Positions 49,325 through 57,183 of a DNA stretch of 64,000 nucleotides are shown here, in pieces. The DNA is from Methylobacterium sp. SyP6R (GTDB lineage Bacteria > Pseudomonadota > Alphaproteobacteria > Rhizobiales > Beijerinckiaceae): positions 2,666,001 through 2,730,000 of the forward strand of contig NZ_JAAQRC020000001.1 of the NCBI RefSeq assembly GCF_019216885.1, written 5' to 3'. Under the pieces are notes generated by a model. The model saw only the letters and a list, made by a program, of their open reading frames with translations. It did not search any database and was not told where the DNA came from. The translations under genes and the position numbers were made by a program. How positions within the stretch are numbered: the first letter of the stretch is position 1; each line of letters opens with the position of its first letter.

Positions 49325-49624
49325 GGCGGGACCCCTCCATCCCGACGGCGAAACTCCGCGTTTCGACGAGGCGGGTGAGGATTTCGCTCGCGCCCGTGCC
49401 GGCGAGACTGAGCCGGACTGCGCCAAGGAACCGGGACGTAGAGAGTTCGAACGCCTTGAGGAACAGGGTCTCCTTGGCACCGTAGGCATTGCAGAGCGAT
49501 CCGCGCTGCACGGCCGTGCCCGGGTGAGAGCCGAGATGGACGTCACCGCGGGCCCCTGCTGGTCGAACAAATCGAGCGCCTTTTCGAGGACCGCCGGCTC
49601 ATCGAACTGCCAAGCGCCGATCAT
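49325..49624 (-). pseudogene. Broken TetR-family regulator gene
   Basis: From 49624 the minus strand encodes FDEPAVLEKALDLFDQQGPAVTSISALTRA, the start of a TetR DNA-binding domain. After a frame change near 49515 it continues with QRGSLCNAYGAKETLFLKAFELSTSRFLG, the rest of that domain, ending around SEILTRLVE. The recognition helix region is disrupted and the ligand-binding domain is missing. It may have controlled a neighbour before decay, or arrived with the transposase remnant next to it. Confidence 0.8.
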
Positions 49625-50200
49625 TTTGCGTGACCTGCAAAATTCATGATTGACATCTGCGTCAAGTTTGACAACCATGTCGAACATAACGCGATCCTCG
49701 GCCCATCGCGGGGTACGGGACAGTCAGCTCGAAAACTTGGCGCAGAGACGACATGTCGGGGTCCGGCCCCGGCCGGATCCGCGCGCCCGACCGGCATTCG
49801 AGGCTAGTTCTGACGAACGTCAGCCATGCCTGCAAAGCCGAGACTCAGCTGGATAGAACCCATGATCATCAACAATGGGAAACTATGATGTCGAGCATTC
49901 TCCAGCAGGCGCAAATCATCACAAGCGACATCCTGTCGAATGAAATCGCTCGGCGATGTCGCACAGGAAATGCCTGGCCCTCTCCAGTGCATCTCAGTGA
50001 CTAAAAATTGGTCGTATAGTTTTATTAAAAACTTATAAGCAAATTGTCTTTGTTGCACTATTTCAGTATTTAGTGAATTGCACTTTGTCGAATATCCAGA
50101 ACGATCGTATTTCATGCCGCAATTCGCAGCGTTCGATGATTTAATGTCAAATCTATGCTTCGTGGTATCTGCGCGGCTGTAAGAAGATGGAGTTCATCCG
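49625..50200. other. AT-rich leader of the amino-acid-enzyme island
   Basis: No credible gene is seen in this 576-base stretch. Composition drops sharply between about 49980 and 50170. A direct repeat TTGCACT occurs at 50053-50059 and 50078-50084, which could be promoter or regulator contacts upstream of the dioxygenase gene starting at 50201. This is the most promoter-like part of the island, but no exact -35/-10 pair can be fixed by eye. Confidence 0.45.
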
Positions 50201-51061
50201 ATGACCACCGCCTCGTTTTCGAGTCTGACTTTGCGAATCCCCGATGCCGAGATTCCAACAGTCGACGATACCGCTATCGTATCCCGTAACGTCCAGACAT
50301 GCGCTCTCGAGCGAGACGGTTTTACCCTCATTCACCCGGATGACCTATTTCTCCAAGCCACGATGCAACGCTCGTTGATGCGCCTCGCAACCGAATTCGA
50401 GACCCTTCCGGAGGATCCGTACGGTCGCGGCGCAAATCGGTTTCGGGCACATTCCCGCGGCGTATTCATGCCGTGGAACCGGCGCGTCGAGTGGCTTCCG
50501 CCGGCCGTCAGCGAGGACGGACATCCGCAGACGGAATATTATCAGGGGCGTTACCACCCTGGCTTCACCGATACACGTCGCAGATTCAGGGCGGTCAGCC
50601 ATGATGTACTCACGGGCTGCTACCTGCAGCATCTCGTCCAGAGCGACTTCGCACGGACCTTCTGGGACGAGTACGAAGCGCGTCAACCGCATCAGCTCGG
50701 CATCAGTCTTGTCAAGCTGTTGGTAGCCCCAGGTGAACTCGCTGCCTTCTCGACACCCGATCACTTGCACCAAGATGGCGAGCGTTTCACATTCGCACAT
50801 TTGTTTCGTCGCGAGAATTGCATCGGTGGAGAGAATGCTATTGCGGCGCCCATTCACGCTGGCGTCCACCCCGACGAACTAGAAGAAAAAGACATCTTCG
50901 CGCGGTTCACGTTGGAACAGGCGCATGCCGGCTACGCAATCCACGACCCCGCCGTCAGTCACCACGTCGGCTCGATCCGGGCTGAAGATCCGGCGCGGCC
51001 AGCCGAACGGTCGATCATTCTGATCGACTTCACTCCGCTTCTTGCAGAGCACCACGTGTGA
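50201..51061 (+). CDS. 2-oxoglutarate/Fe(II) dioxygenase, PF10014 amino-acid hydroxylase type
   Basis: The 286-residue product matches the 2OG-Fe dioxygenase family that includes the Bacillus L-isoleucine 4-dioxygenase. It has the facial-triad motif H190-Q-D192 in DHLHQDGERF, FAHLFRRENCIGGEN right after it, a distal histidine in VSHHVGS (H254 or H255), and R270 in RSIILIDFT for the 2-oxoglutarate carboxylate. An intact H-x-D predicts hydroxylation, probably of a free amino acid. The first 35 residues are extra and variable. The ATG follows AAGAAGATGGAG. It is the first gene of the low-GC island operon, 64 bases ahead of the HxG enzyme. Confidence 0.85.
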   Translation: MTTASFSSLTLRIPDAEIPTVDDTAIVSRNVQTCALERDGFTLIHPDDLFLQATMQRSLMRLATEFETLPEDPYGRGANRFRAHSRGVFMPWNRRVEWLPPAVSEDGHPQTEYYQGRYHPGFTDTRRRFRAVSHDVLTGCYLQHLVQSDFARTFWDEYEARQPHQLGISLVKLLVAPGELAAFSTPDHLHQDGERFTFAHLFRRENCIGGENAIAAPIHAGVHPDELEEKDIFARFTLEQAHAGYAIHDPAVSHHVGSIRAEDPARPAERSIILIDFTPLLAEHHV

Positions 51062-51125
51062 CGTCTTTCCGCATGGTCGGCCCGGTTAGTGCCGAGCAAC
51101 TTTCGCATGAAACTGGAGATACTTC

Positions 51126-51911
51126 ATGTCTCAAGCACGTGAGCAGAGCAATAATTCTCTCGACTCGACAGGGTTGCCATCAATCGCCAATGCTGAGTTG
51201 GTTCGCCATTATGATAATGTGTTTGACTCCGACTCGATTTGGCGAATGCGTCAGCAATTACGGCGTGATGGGTATGTTCGCCTGACCAATCTTCTGACAG
51301 ACGAACTAAAGGCACGACTTCGCCATGAAGTCACGGCGCTCACCGAAACGCGGTCTAGGCGTATCGACATCAAGGTGCAGACGACCGACAACTCTCCGCG
51401 GAAAATGCGGACTGTCAATTACACCGAGATTTCCAACGCTTCGCCATTCATCAGCGAACTCTACAGGTTGCCCGGTTTGCGCAGCCTGCTCGACCGGATT
51501 GCCGAGAGCGCGGTGCGGGATTGTGATTTCGACAACGAGCGCATGACCATTACGCGTCAGGATCAAATCGGCGACACGCATGGTTGGCATTGGGGCGATT
51601 ACCAATGGGCATTGATCTTCATCGTCGAGGCACCGCCAATCGATCATGGCGGTATGCTGCAATGTGTCCCCCACACCATCTGGAATAAGGCGAATCCTGA
51701 AGTTCACCGGCACTTGGTCGAAAATCCGATCCGGACCTACATGCACGAAACAGGAGATATTTATTTCTTTGCAACCGACACAACTCTACATCGTACGTAC
51801 CCGCTAGAGCGAGATGGGACCAGAATTATTCTGAATTTCACGTTTGCGGGCCATCGCGATCTCGAGCGCCAACACGGCCACGAGACGATGGACGCGATCT
51901 ACGATTTCTAA
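51126..51911 (+). CDS. 2OG/Fe(II) radical halogenase of the BesD/HalD free-amino-acid type (predicted)
   Basis: The 261-residue protein has the 2OG/Fe fold, but its metal motif is H155-W-G157 rather than H-x-D/E. Loss of the carboxylate ligand leaves a site for chloride, the hallmark of radical halogenases. The context T151-H-G-W-H-W-G-D158 matches BesD. Nine BesD positions that I recall as important (R74, E120, H134, H137, G139, D140, H204, N219, T221) all fall at a constant offset of 18 here: R92, E138, H152, H155, G157, D158, H222, N237 and T239. R233 probably binds 2-oxoglutarate. The expected reaction is chlorination of an unactivated carbon on a free basic or aliphatic amino acid. Substrate is unproven. 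GC content is low, like its neighbours. Confidence 0.82.
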   Translation: MSQAREQSNNSLDSTGLPSIANAELVRHYDNVFDSDSIWRMRQQLRRDGYVRLTNLLTDELKARLRHEVTALTETRSRRIDIKVQTTDNSPRKMRTVNYTEISNASPFISELYRLPGLRSLLDRIAESAVRDCDFDNERMTITRQDQIGDTHGWHWGDYQWALIFIVEAPPIDHGGMLQCVPHTIWNKANPEVHRHLVENPIRTYMHETGDIYFFATDTTLHRTYPLERDGTRIILNFTFAGHRDLERQHGHETMDAIYDF

Positions 51912-51987
51912 CTGGTCGACTGAACCGCGACGCTCCGGAGAGTGGGCGTCGCGGTGTCACTGATCCTCAGCCAGGGGGAGATTTTCC

Positions 51988-53139
51988 ATGAAGATCGCAC
52001 TTATGGGTACATCATTGAAAGAAAACGAGCATCGTATGCCCGTTCATCCTTCCCATCTAAAAGATATCGATGCCGCGCTCCGGTCGCGCCTCACCTTGGA
52101 ACGAGGATACGGGTCAGTCTTCGGGTTAGACAGCAAAAAAATCGCCGATCTCGGATATTCGTTTGAGGATCGCGAGAGCCTTTTATCTTCCTGCGACATC
52201 GCCGTTCTGCCCAAGCCGATGCCGGGCGATCTTCTTGCTCTAAAGCCGGGAGCTATTCTCTGGGGATGGCTGCATTTCGTGCTCTATGGGCATCTCGCAG
52301 ATATTTGCATTGCTCGGCGCCACACGGTTGTGACTTTCGAGGGGATGTTCGAAACTCAGAATATGAAAGGCATCGGCTCCAAACGTTCGAGGCACGTGTT
52401 CTCCGGAAATAACCGTTTGGCGGGTTATGCTGGTATCCTGCATGCGCTCAGTCTCAAGGGCCTCGACGGCCTGTACGGCCCCTCACAATCTGTCGTTGTC
52501 ATCGGGTTCGGCTCTGCGGGTCAAGCGGCGATTGAAGCGCTGCTTGCGCGCGGATTTGATAACATCACCGTTTATACGCGACGCCCCGTCGGCGAGGTGA
52601 CTGAGCGGCCGCCCGGGGTCGCATTTCGGCAAATTTTTCGTGACGAAGCTCATGGGAGTTGTGTCGAGCCTGCCAATTCAAACGAACCTCTTGTGCCATT
52701 CGTCGATGTTTTGTCGACCGCCGATATTATCGTCAATTGCGGAGAACAAGATCCGGAAGAACCGCTCATGTATGTTCGTGAAGGTGATCTCGGTGCTTTT
52801 GACCATCGTTGCTTAATCGTCGACATCAGTTGCGACCCTGGGATGGGATTTTATTTTTCCCGTACAACAAGCTTCGAACATCCGACATACGAGTATGGGC
52901 AGGCGACGATATGCGCCGTCGACCACACACCAGCCTATCTTTGGGATGCGGCAACTTTCCAAATTTCACGCGAAGTCCTGCGCTACCTCCCCATCGTTGC
53001 TGACGGACACGACGCAATTTTCCATAATCCGGTTCTTTCAAACGCAGCCGAGATCGTTCGCGGAACAGTGCAAAACAAGAAAATTCTTACGTATCAGAAG
53101 CGGTCGACGATATACCCCCACGGACGGATCGGTGAATGA
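51988..53139 (+). CDS. Alanine-dehydrogenase/saccharopine-opine-type dehydrogenase
   Basis: The 383-residue protein belongs to the AlaDH/PNT superfamily. KENEHRMPVHP at 11-21 and LPKPMPGDLLALKPG then LWGWLHF at 73-97 contain the catalytic Lys76 and His96 positions of alanine dehydrogenase. The NAD(P) motif is VIGFGSAGQA at 171-180. The sequence around KENE...R and the late AVDHTPAYLWDAATF looks closest to carboxyethylornithine-synthase and saccharopine-type enzymes, which reduce an imine between an amino acid and a keto acid or run in reverse. In this operon it may deaminate or reductively condense the halogenated amino acid. AGGGGGAG precedes the ATG. Confidence 0.82.
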   Translation: MKIALMGTSLKENEHRMPVHPSHLKDIDAALRSRLTLERGYGSVFGLDSKKIADLGYSFEDRESLLSSCDIAVLPKPMPGDLLALKPGAILWGWLHFVLYGHLADICIARRHTVVTFEGMFETQNMKGIGSKRSRHVFSGNNRLAGYAGILHALSLKGLDGLYGPSQSVVVIGFGSAGQAAIEALLARGFDNITVYTRRPVGEVTERPPGVAFRQIFRDEAHGSCVEPANSNEPLVPFVDVLSTADIIVNCGEQDPEEPLMYVREGDLGAFDHRCLIVDISCDPGMGFYFSRTTSFEHPTYEYGQATICAVDHTPAYLWDAATFQISREVLRYLPIVADGHDAIFHNPVLSNAAEIVRGTVQNKKILTYQKRSTIYPHGRIGE

Positions 53140-53191
53140 GATGATCGATCAATCTCGTAAATGCTGAATTTGCCAATCGGATTTAGATACC

Positions 53192-53620
53192 GTGCGCCAG
53201 CATATAAGTTTCGGACCAAATGTGCCGCCGTCCCGCGCTGGAATCAGCCATGCGGTCGTTATAAATGATATATGCTATATTGGAGGTCAGCTTTCTGTAG
53301 ACATGCTCGGACGTTATCGCGCCGGTACGGCCGAGGCTGAAGCTATCAACAGTTTCTTAAATCTATTTGCCGTCCTCAGTGCAGCAGGATTTGAAGTCGA
53401 AGATCTGGTTTTCCTCGGCCTGGCGCTTGCGGAGCTCGACGAGCTTCCCGCGATCAGCGCGATCTACAACCGCTTATTCCGCTCCGGCAAGAGACCTGCC
53501 CGCACAGTCGAACAGGCTGCCGGGCTACCATACGGGGCAAGGTTCCGTGTGAACGGCGTGGCTATTCGCGAGTCGCGGCGTCTACCGTGCCGCTGTATCT
53601 GCTGCAGGCAGAGCGCATGA
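53192..53620 (+). CDS. RidA/YjgF-family protein
   Basis: The 142-residue product has the RidA fold signatures: INDICYIGGQLSVD, the helix with NLFAVLSAAGFEVEDLV, and RPARTVEQAAGLPYGA with the conserved Arg104. RidA enzymes hydrolyse reactive enamines and imines made by PLP and dehydrogenase enzymes. The glutamate that follows in canonical RidA (E120 of Escherichia coli) seems replaced by Arg119 (ARFRVNGVAI), so activity may differ. The GTG start is at 53192. Its last ten residues (LPCRCICCRQ...) are atypical because the end overlaps the aminotransferase gene. Confidence 0.8.
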   Translation: MRQHISFGPNVPPSRAGISHAVVINDICYIGGQLSVDMLGRYRAGTAEAEAINSFLNLFAVLSAAGFEVEDLVFLGLALAELDELPAISAIYNRLFRSGKRPARTVEQAAGLPYGARFRVNGVAIRESRRLPCRCICCRQSA

Positions 53621-54960
53621 ACTCGATCCTGCACCGAACACTGGGACGCAAACCCCCGCTTGTCGCCAACGGCAAAGGCGTGTTTTTGAACGATCGCGAG
53701 GGCCGGACATATCTCGATGCATGCGGAGGCGCAGCTGTATCCTGCCTCGGCCATGGCGACGGTGAGATCGCGGCGGCAGTTTTCGCGCAAATGCGCGATG
53801 TTGCCTACGTTCACTCAAGCTTTTTTACCACTGAGGCGACGGAATTACTCGGCGATCGCTTGGTCGGGCTCTGCGGTCCCTGGGCTCGATCGGCCCTCTT
53901 TTTCAGTAGCGGCTCCGAGTCGATGGAAGCAGCTCTTAAGTTGGCACGGCAGTATCATCTTGAGCGCGGTGAGCCCCATCGCGTGCACGTCATCGGACGC
54001 ACCCTGAGTTACCATGGTGCGACATTGGGCGCTCTCGGGTTCGGCGGCCTCGAGAATCGAAAGGTTGCTTTCGCACCCTGGTTTTCGAACGACCATCGAA
54101 GCCTTGTCCAGACTTGTTATCCCTACCGCTATAAGCGGCCGGACGAGACTGATGCTGAATATGGTGGGCGTTTGGCTGCAGAGTTGGAACTGGAGATCCA
54201 ACGCGTCGGAGCCGCTCGGATTGCCGCTTTCGTGGCAGAGACCGTAGCCGGAGCAACGATCGGCGCAGTCCCTCCGGTCGACGGATACTTTCGCCACGTT
54301 CGTGACATTTGTAACCGGCATGGCATTATCCTCATACTCGACGAAATCATGTGCGGCATGGGGCGCTGCGGGTCTTGGCTGGCCTGTCATGACGAAGGCG
54401 TCGAGCCCGATATCGTTTGTGTGGCGAAAGGATTAGGCGGGGGATTTCAGCCGGTCGGCGCCATGGTCGTGTCCTCTCGAGTCCATTCCGTCCTTGAGGC
54501 CGGTTCCAGAAGTTTCATGCATGGGCAAACGTATATGGGCCACGCGACGGTGTGCGCCGCCGCGCTCGCCGTCATCGAAAAACTCGATCGCTTGAAGCTA
54601 GTTCGCCGTGTTGCCGATCGGGGCCCCGTTCTAGGCCAACTCTTGAGGGAGGCACTCGGCGGGCACGCTCATGTCGGCGATATCAGAGGGAGGGGCTTTT
54701 TCTGGGCCGTCGAGTTCGTCGAAGACAGAGCAACCAAGCAGCCGTTCAATTCGGGCGGCGCTGTCGCGACGCGGATCAAGGCCGCGGCGATGGAGAAGGG
54801 ACTGCTGTGCTACCCTGGCGGCGGCAACCTCCCTGGCGGCTGTGGCGATCACATTCTCTTGTCGCCGCCTTTCATAACGTCCGACGAACAACTTGAGCAG
54901 ATCGCTGCGAAACTAAAGGATGCGATCCATCAAGTTTTCGCCAAAGGGACGCAGCCATGA
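53617..54960 (+). CDS. Class III PLP-dependent aminotransferase
   Basis: The 447-residue protein is an omega-type aminotransferase. It has YLDACGGAAVSCLGHG near the N-terminus, the phosphate-binding SSGSES at 97-102, SYHGATLGALG, the PLP-pyridine aspartate D242 in ILDEIMCGMGR, and the Schiff-base lysine K271 in VAKGLGGGFQPVG. The family transfers amino groups to or from omega-amines, ornithine, diaminobutyrate or beta-amino acids. The ATG at 53617 overlaps the RidA stop (ATGA) and aligns with family starts; a GTG at 53587 is possible. It overlaps the class IV fragment downstream by 4 bases. Confidence 0.9.
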   Translation: MNSILHRTLGRKPPLVANGKGVFLNDREGRTYLDACGGAAVSCLGHGDGEIAAAVFAQMRDVAYVHSSFFTTEATELLGDRLVGLCGPWARSALFFSSGSESMEAALKLARQYHLERGEPHRVHVIGRTLSYHGATLGALGFGGLENRKVAFAPWFSNDHRSLVQTCYPYRYKRPDETDAEYGGRLAAELELEIQRVGAARIAAFVAETVAGATIGAVPPVDGYFRHVRDICNRHGIILILDEIMCGMGRCGSWLACHDEGVEPDIVCVAKGLGGGFQPVGAMVVSSRVHSVLEAGSRSFMHGQTYMGHATVCAAALAVIEKLDRLKLVRRVADRGPVLGQLLREALGGHAHVGDIRGRGFFWAVEFVEDRATKQPFNSGGAVATRIKAAAMEKGLLCYPGGGNLPGGCGDHILLSPPFITSDEQLEQIAAKLKDAIHQVFAKGTQP

Positions 54961-55373
54961 GGTGGGCGTTTTACCAGGGCCGGTTGCAAAGCGGAGATGT
55001 GAAGTTTGTCGATCCTGCAACCCAGGCAATGTGGCTGGGTGCTATGGTTTTCGACGGCGCTCGTGCATTTGAGAGTACCGCACCGGATCTCATGGGCCAT
55101 TTCCCGCACTGTGTACAATCAACTCTGGCCCTGGGACTGGAGCCTGCGATCGAGGTCGACGAGATGTTCGGCATCGCAATCGGGAGCGTGCGCCACCGCC
55201 CCTCTGGAACGGGACTTTATATTGGACCTATGGTCTGGGCGGAGGAGGGCGATGTTGTGCCGGATCCTCGCTCCACCCGCTTTGCACTGTCGACCGACGT
55301 CGAGCCAGTTCCAAAGATGGATCCTGACCCGAGCCGTATGGCGGACTCCTCCTGCGGGAGGAGGGCCCGATGA
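54957..55373 (+). pseudogene. Truncated class IV (branched-chain-type) aminotransferase
   Basis: The 138-residue reading frame matches only the N-terminal small domain of IlvE/D-amino-acid aminotransferase-type enzymes: WAFYQGRLQSGDVKFVDPATQAMWLGAMVFDGARAFE, and later GTGLYIGPMVWAEEGDVVPDP. The family is normally about 290-330 residues and the catalytic lysine lies beyond the break, so it cannot be active. The tail after about residue 112 is out-of-frame sequence. It is coupled to the preceding aminotransferase gene by an ATGA overlap, so it was once an operon member. Confidence 0.82.
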
Positions 55374-55375
55374 CG

Positions 55376-55700
55376 ATCGCGCGAAAAGATCTTGGGTTCG
55401 GTCCTGGGTTCAGTCTTGTTCGTTCCCTCCAACGAGAGCGAAGACGAGGTGATGGAAATGGCCAACGATATCGTCTGCGATCTCGTTTTCTATATCCAGT
55501 CGGCCGACCTCGGTCGCGCGCGGTGGCTGACGGTCGAGATGCGCGGGCAGCGTCGACATCGACGACCGAAGCCAGGATGCAGATGCTCTTCGGCGCCTAC
55601 AAGCAGTCCGGTAACCGGCGTGGCCATGCGGAGCGTAGCGGAATATTGTTCGATCTCGAAGGCGTGGTCTCAATCTCAAGACATCGAAAAATTATTGCAT
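55376..55700 (+). pseudogene. Remnant of an aldehyde dehydrogenase C-terminus
   Basis: In one frame KILGSVLGSVLFVPSNESEDEVMEMANDIV and YIQSADLGRAR match the late part of NAD-dependent aldehyde dehydrogenases. In another frame LFGAYKQSGNR and GILFDLEGVVS complete the usual C-terminus. At least two frame changes around 55540-55600 are needed. The catalytic Cys and Glu domains are missing. The fragment abuts the class IV aminotransferase fragment, suggesting one deletion removed the end of one gene and the start of the other. Confidence 0.8.
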
Positions 55701-55808
55701 TCTTGCGTGATATTGCTCTGCGGGTCATTGTATTGTATTTCAGGAGGGCGTGAATGTTGTATGATCATTGATAAAAAATAAACACTTGAAATAAATCATT
55801 CCGAAAGA

Positions 55809-56732
55809 GTGAGATACGTGACCACTCATAACGTCGTTGCCGCGAATCGCTTTCGGGCGGGGTGCTGGATCCTCGCAGGCGCATTTGCGTTCTCGCTGAT
55901 GAACGCACTGGCAAAATTTATCGCAATCGCCGGACATGCAAATATCCCATCCTTGGAGGTGACATTCTGGCGATACGCTATAGCAACTCTGGTGCTCTTG
56001 CCGGCCGTAATGTCAAAGCCGGCTCGGTTGCGGGTGGAGGCACCCTCGCGGTATCTCTGGCGGACCATCGCGGGACTCGGCGGCATCGCCCTCATGTTCG
56101 AGGCTGTCCGCAGTATTCCACTTGCGTCGGCAACGGCGATCGGTTTCACAAGTCCGATTTTCGCTATGGTGATCGCAACCTTTGCGCTCGGAGAGCCGAT
56201 CATCGGTCGGCGCTGGCTTGCCGCCTCCGTGGGACTTTTGGGGGCTCTCGTAATCGCAACGCCGGACTTCAACATGATCAGCACGGGAGCTTTGGTCGCA
56301 CTGGCTGCGGCTGCCTTTATGGGTGCTGAAGTCGTGGGGGTTAAATGGCTGAGTCAAACGCATGACAGTAAAATAACGATCCTCTTCTACAGCAATTTGG
56401 CTGGTTCGGTGCTCGCGGGCATCTTCGCTGCGCCCGTGATGATCATGCCGAGCCTTGAGATTGTCTGGCTCTTTGTGGCGGTCGGCGTTGTCGCCGTTGT
56501 CGGTCAAGCTTGTGTCATCCAAGCCGCACGGCTGGCGGAGGCCAGTTTCTTGGCACCGTTCTTCTACGTATCGCTCATCTACGCCGCTGGGATCGGCTAC
56601 GTCGCATTCGGCGAGCGACCTTCCATGCAGTCGACGATCGGGTGCGTCATCATCATGTTCAGCGCGGCTTTGACGCTGACGACACGATCGCACAGCGGCA
56701 AGCTCTCACCCCCTTTACCCGCCGAAGACTGA
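55809..56732 (+). CDS. EamA-family (drug/metabolite) exporter
   Basis: The 307-residue inner-membrane protein has ten predicted helices in two EamA repeats. The first has FSLMNALAKFIAI, EVTFWRYAIATLVL and SATAIGFTSPIFAMVIA; the second has GALVALAAAAFMGAEV and EASFLAPFFYVSLIYAAGIGYVAFGE. Members export amino acids and other small metabolites. The start is GTG at 55809; a GTG at 55818 behind GAGTGAGA is an alternative. It closes the low-GC run, so it is the natural exporter for a modified amino acid made by the upstream enzymes. Confidence 0.85.
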   Translation: MRYVTTHNVVAANRFRAGCWILAGAFAFSLMNALAKFIAIAGHANIPSLEVTFWRYAIATLVLLPAVMSKPARLRVEAPSRYLWRTIAGLGGIALMFEAVRSIPLASATAIGFTSPIFAMVIATFALGEPIIGRRWLAASVGLLGALVIATPDFNMISTGALVALAAAAFMGAEVVGVKWLSQTHDSKITILFYSNLAGSVLAGIFAAPVMIMPSLEIVWLFVAVGVVAVVGQACVIQAARLAEASFLAPFFYVSLIYAAGIGYVAFGERPSMQSTIGCVIIMFSAALTLTTRSHSGKLSPPLPAED

Positions 56733-57183
56733 CCCGGCCCCAGCAGTGCAGCGCGATCCTGTCCTTCTCTGCATCGCAGCTTGCATCGTCGAACTCGATC
56801 ATCGCCTCGACCCTCTCCGTCTCCGCAACGATCACGACGAAGTCCGCGATCGTCTGTTCGAACTGGTTGCGCGTCAGCCAGAACGTCCTGCGGCTGAAAA
56901 CCCCTCTGCGGCCCCGGGAGCGCACCCGACGGAACCCAACAAGCGACCGAAAATCAGATCGGGCCGCTGTTTGCCGCGCCGAGTGTAGCCCGCCCGGCTC
57001 TAACCCGCGGACCTCCCGGTGCTCGTCGTCGACGCCGATCGTGGCCGAGACCGGCGGCCGAGCGCGGCAACAGCAAAAAGCGGGGCCGTCCGCCGCGTCA
57101 TGGCTCCATCCGAAGTGGGAGCCTTCGGGAAACCCGGCGCGCGTTATGTCGCGAGCCCCGTCGCCGGCTCGCGCAGCGGGTCC
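56733..57183. other. Right edge of the island, no gene recognised
   Basis: Composition climbs back to chromosomal values across this 451-base stretch. Short minus-strand frames (for example around 56659-56925) do not match any family that I can name. No inverted repeat or tRNA that would mark an integration site is evident. Confidence 0.4.

Noticed and set aside
48768..49511. A single 247-residue minus-strand protein
   Set aside because: It joins pieces of two unrelated broken genes (tetR and an IS630 transposase) through noise, so it is reported as two pseudogenes.
49753..50004. Small gene upstream of the dioxygenase
   Set aside because: The frame is short, crosses the composition change, and has no ribosome-binding site or recognisable protein pattern.
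50078..50084. Exact -35/-10 promoter call from the TTGCACT repeats
   Set aside because: The repeats are real, but spacing and the lack of a convincing -10 hexamer do not allow a specific promoter to be assigned.
56659..56925. Possible 88-residue minus-strand protein at the island's right edge
   Set aside because: No family match, and it overlaps the end of the EamA gene and straddles the GC transition; insufficient support.
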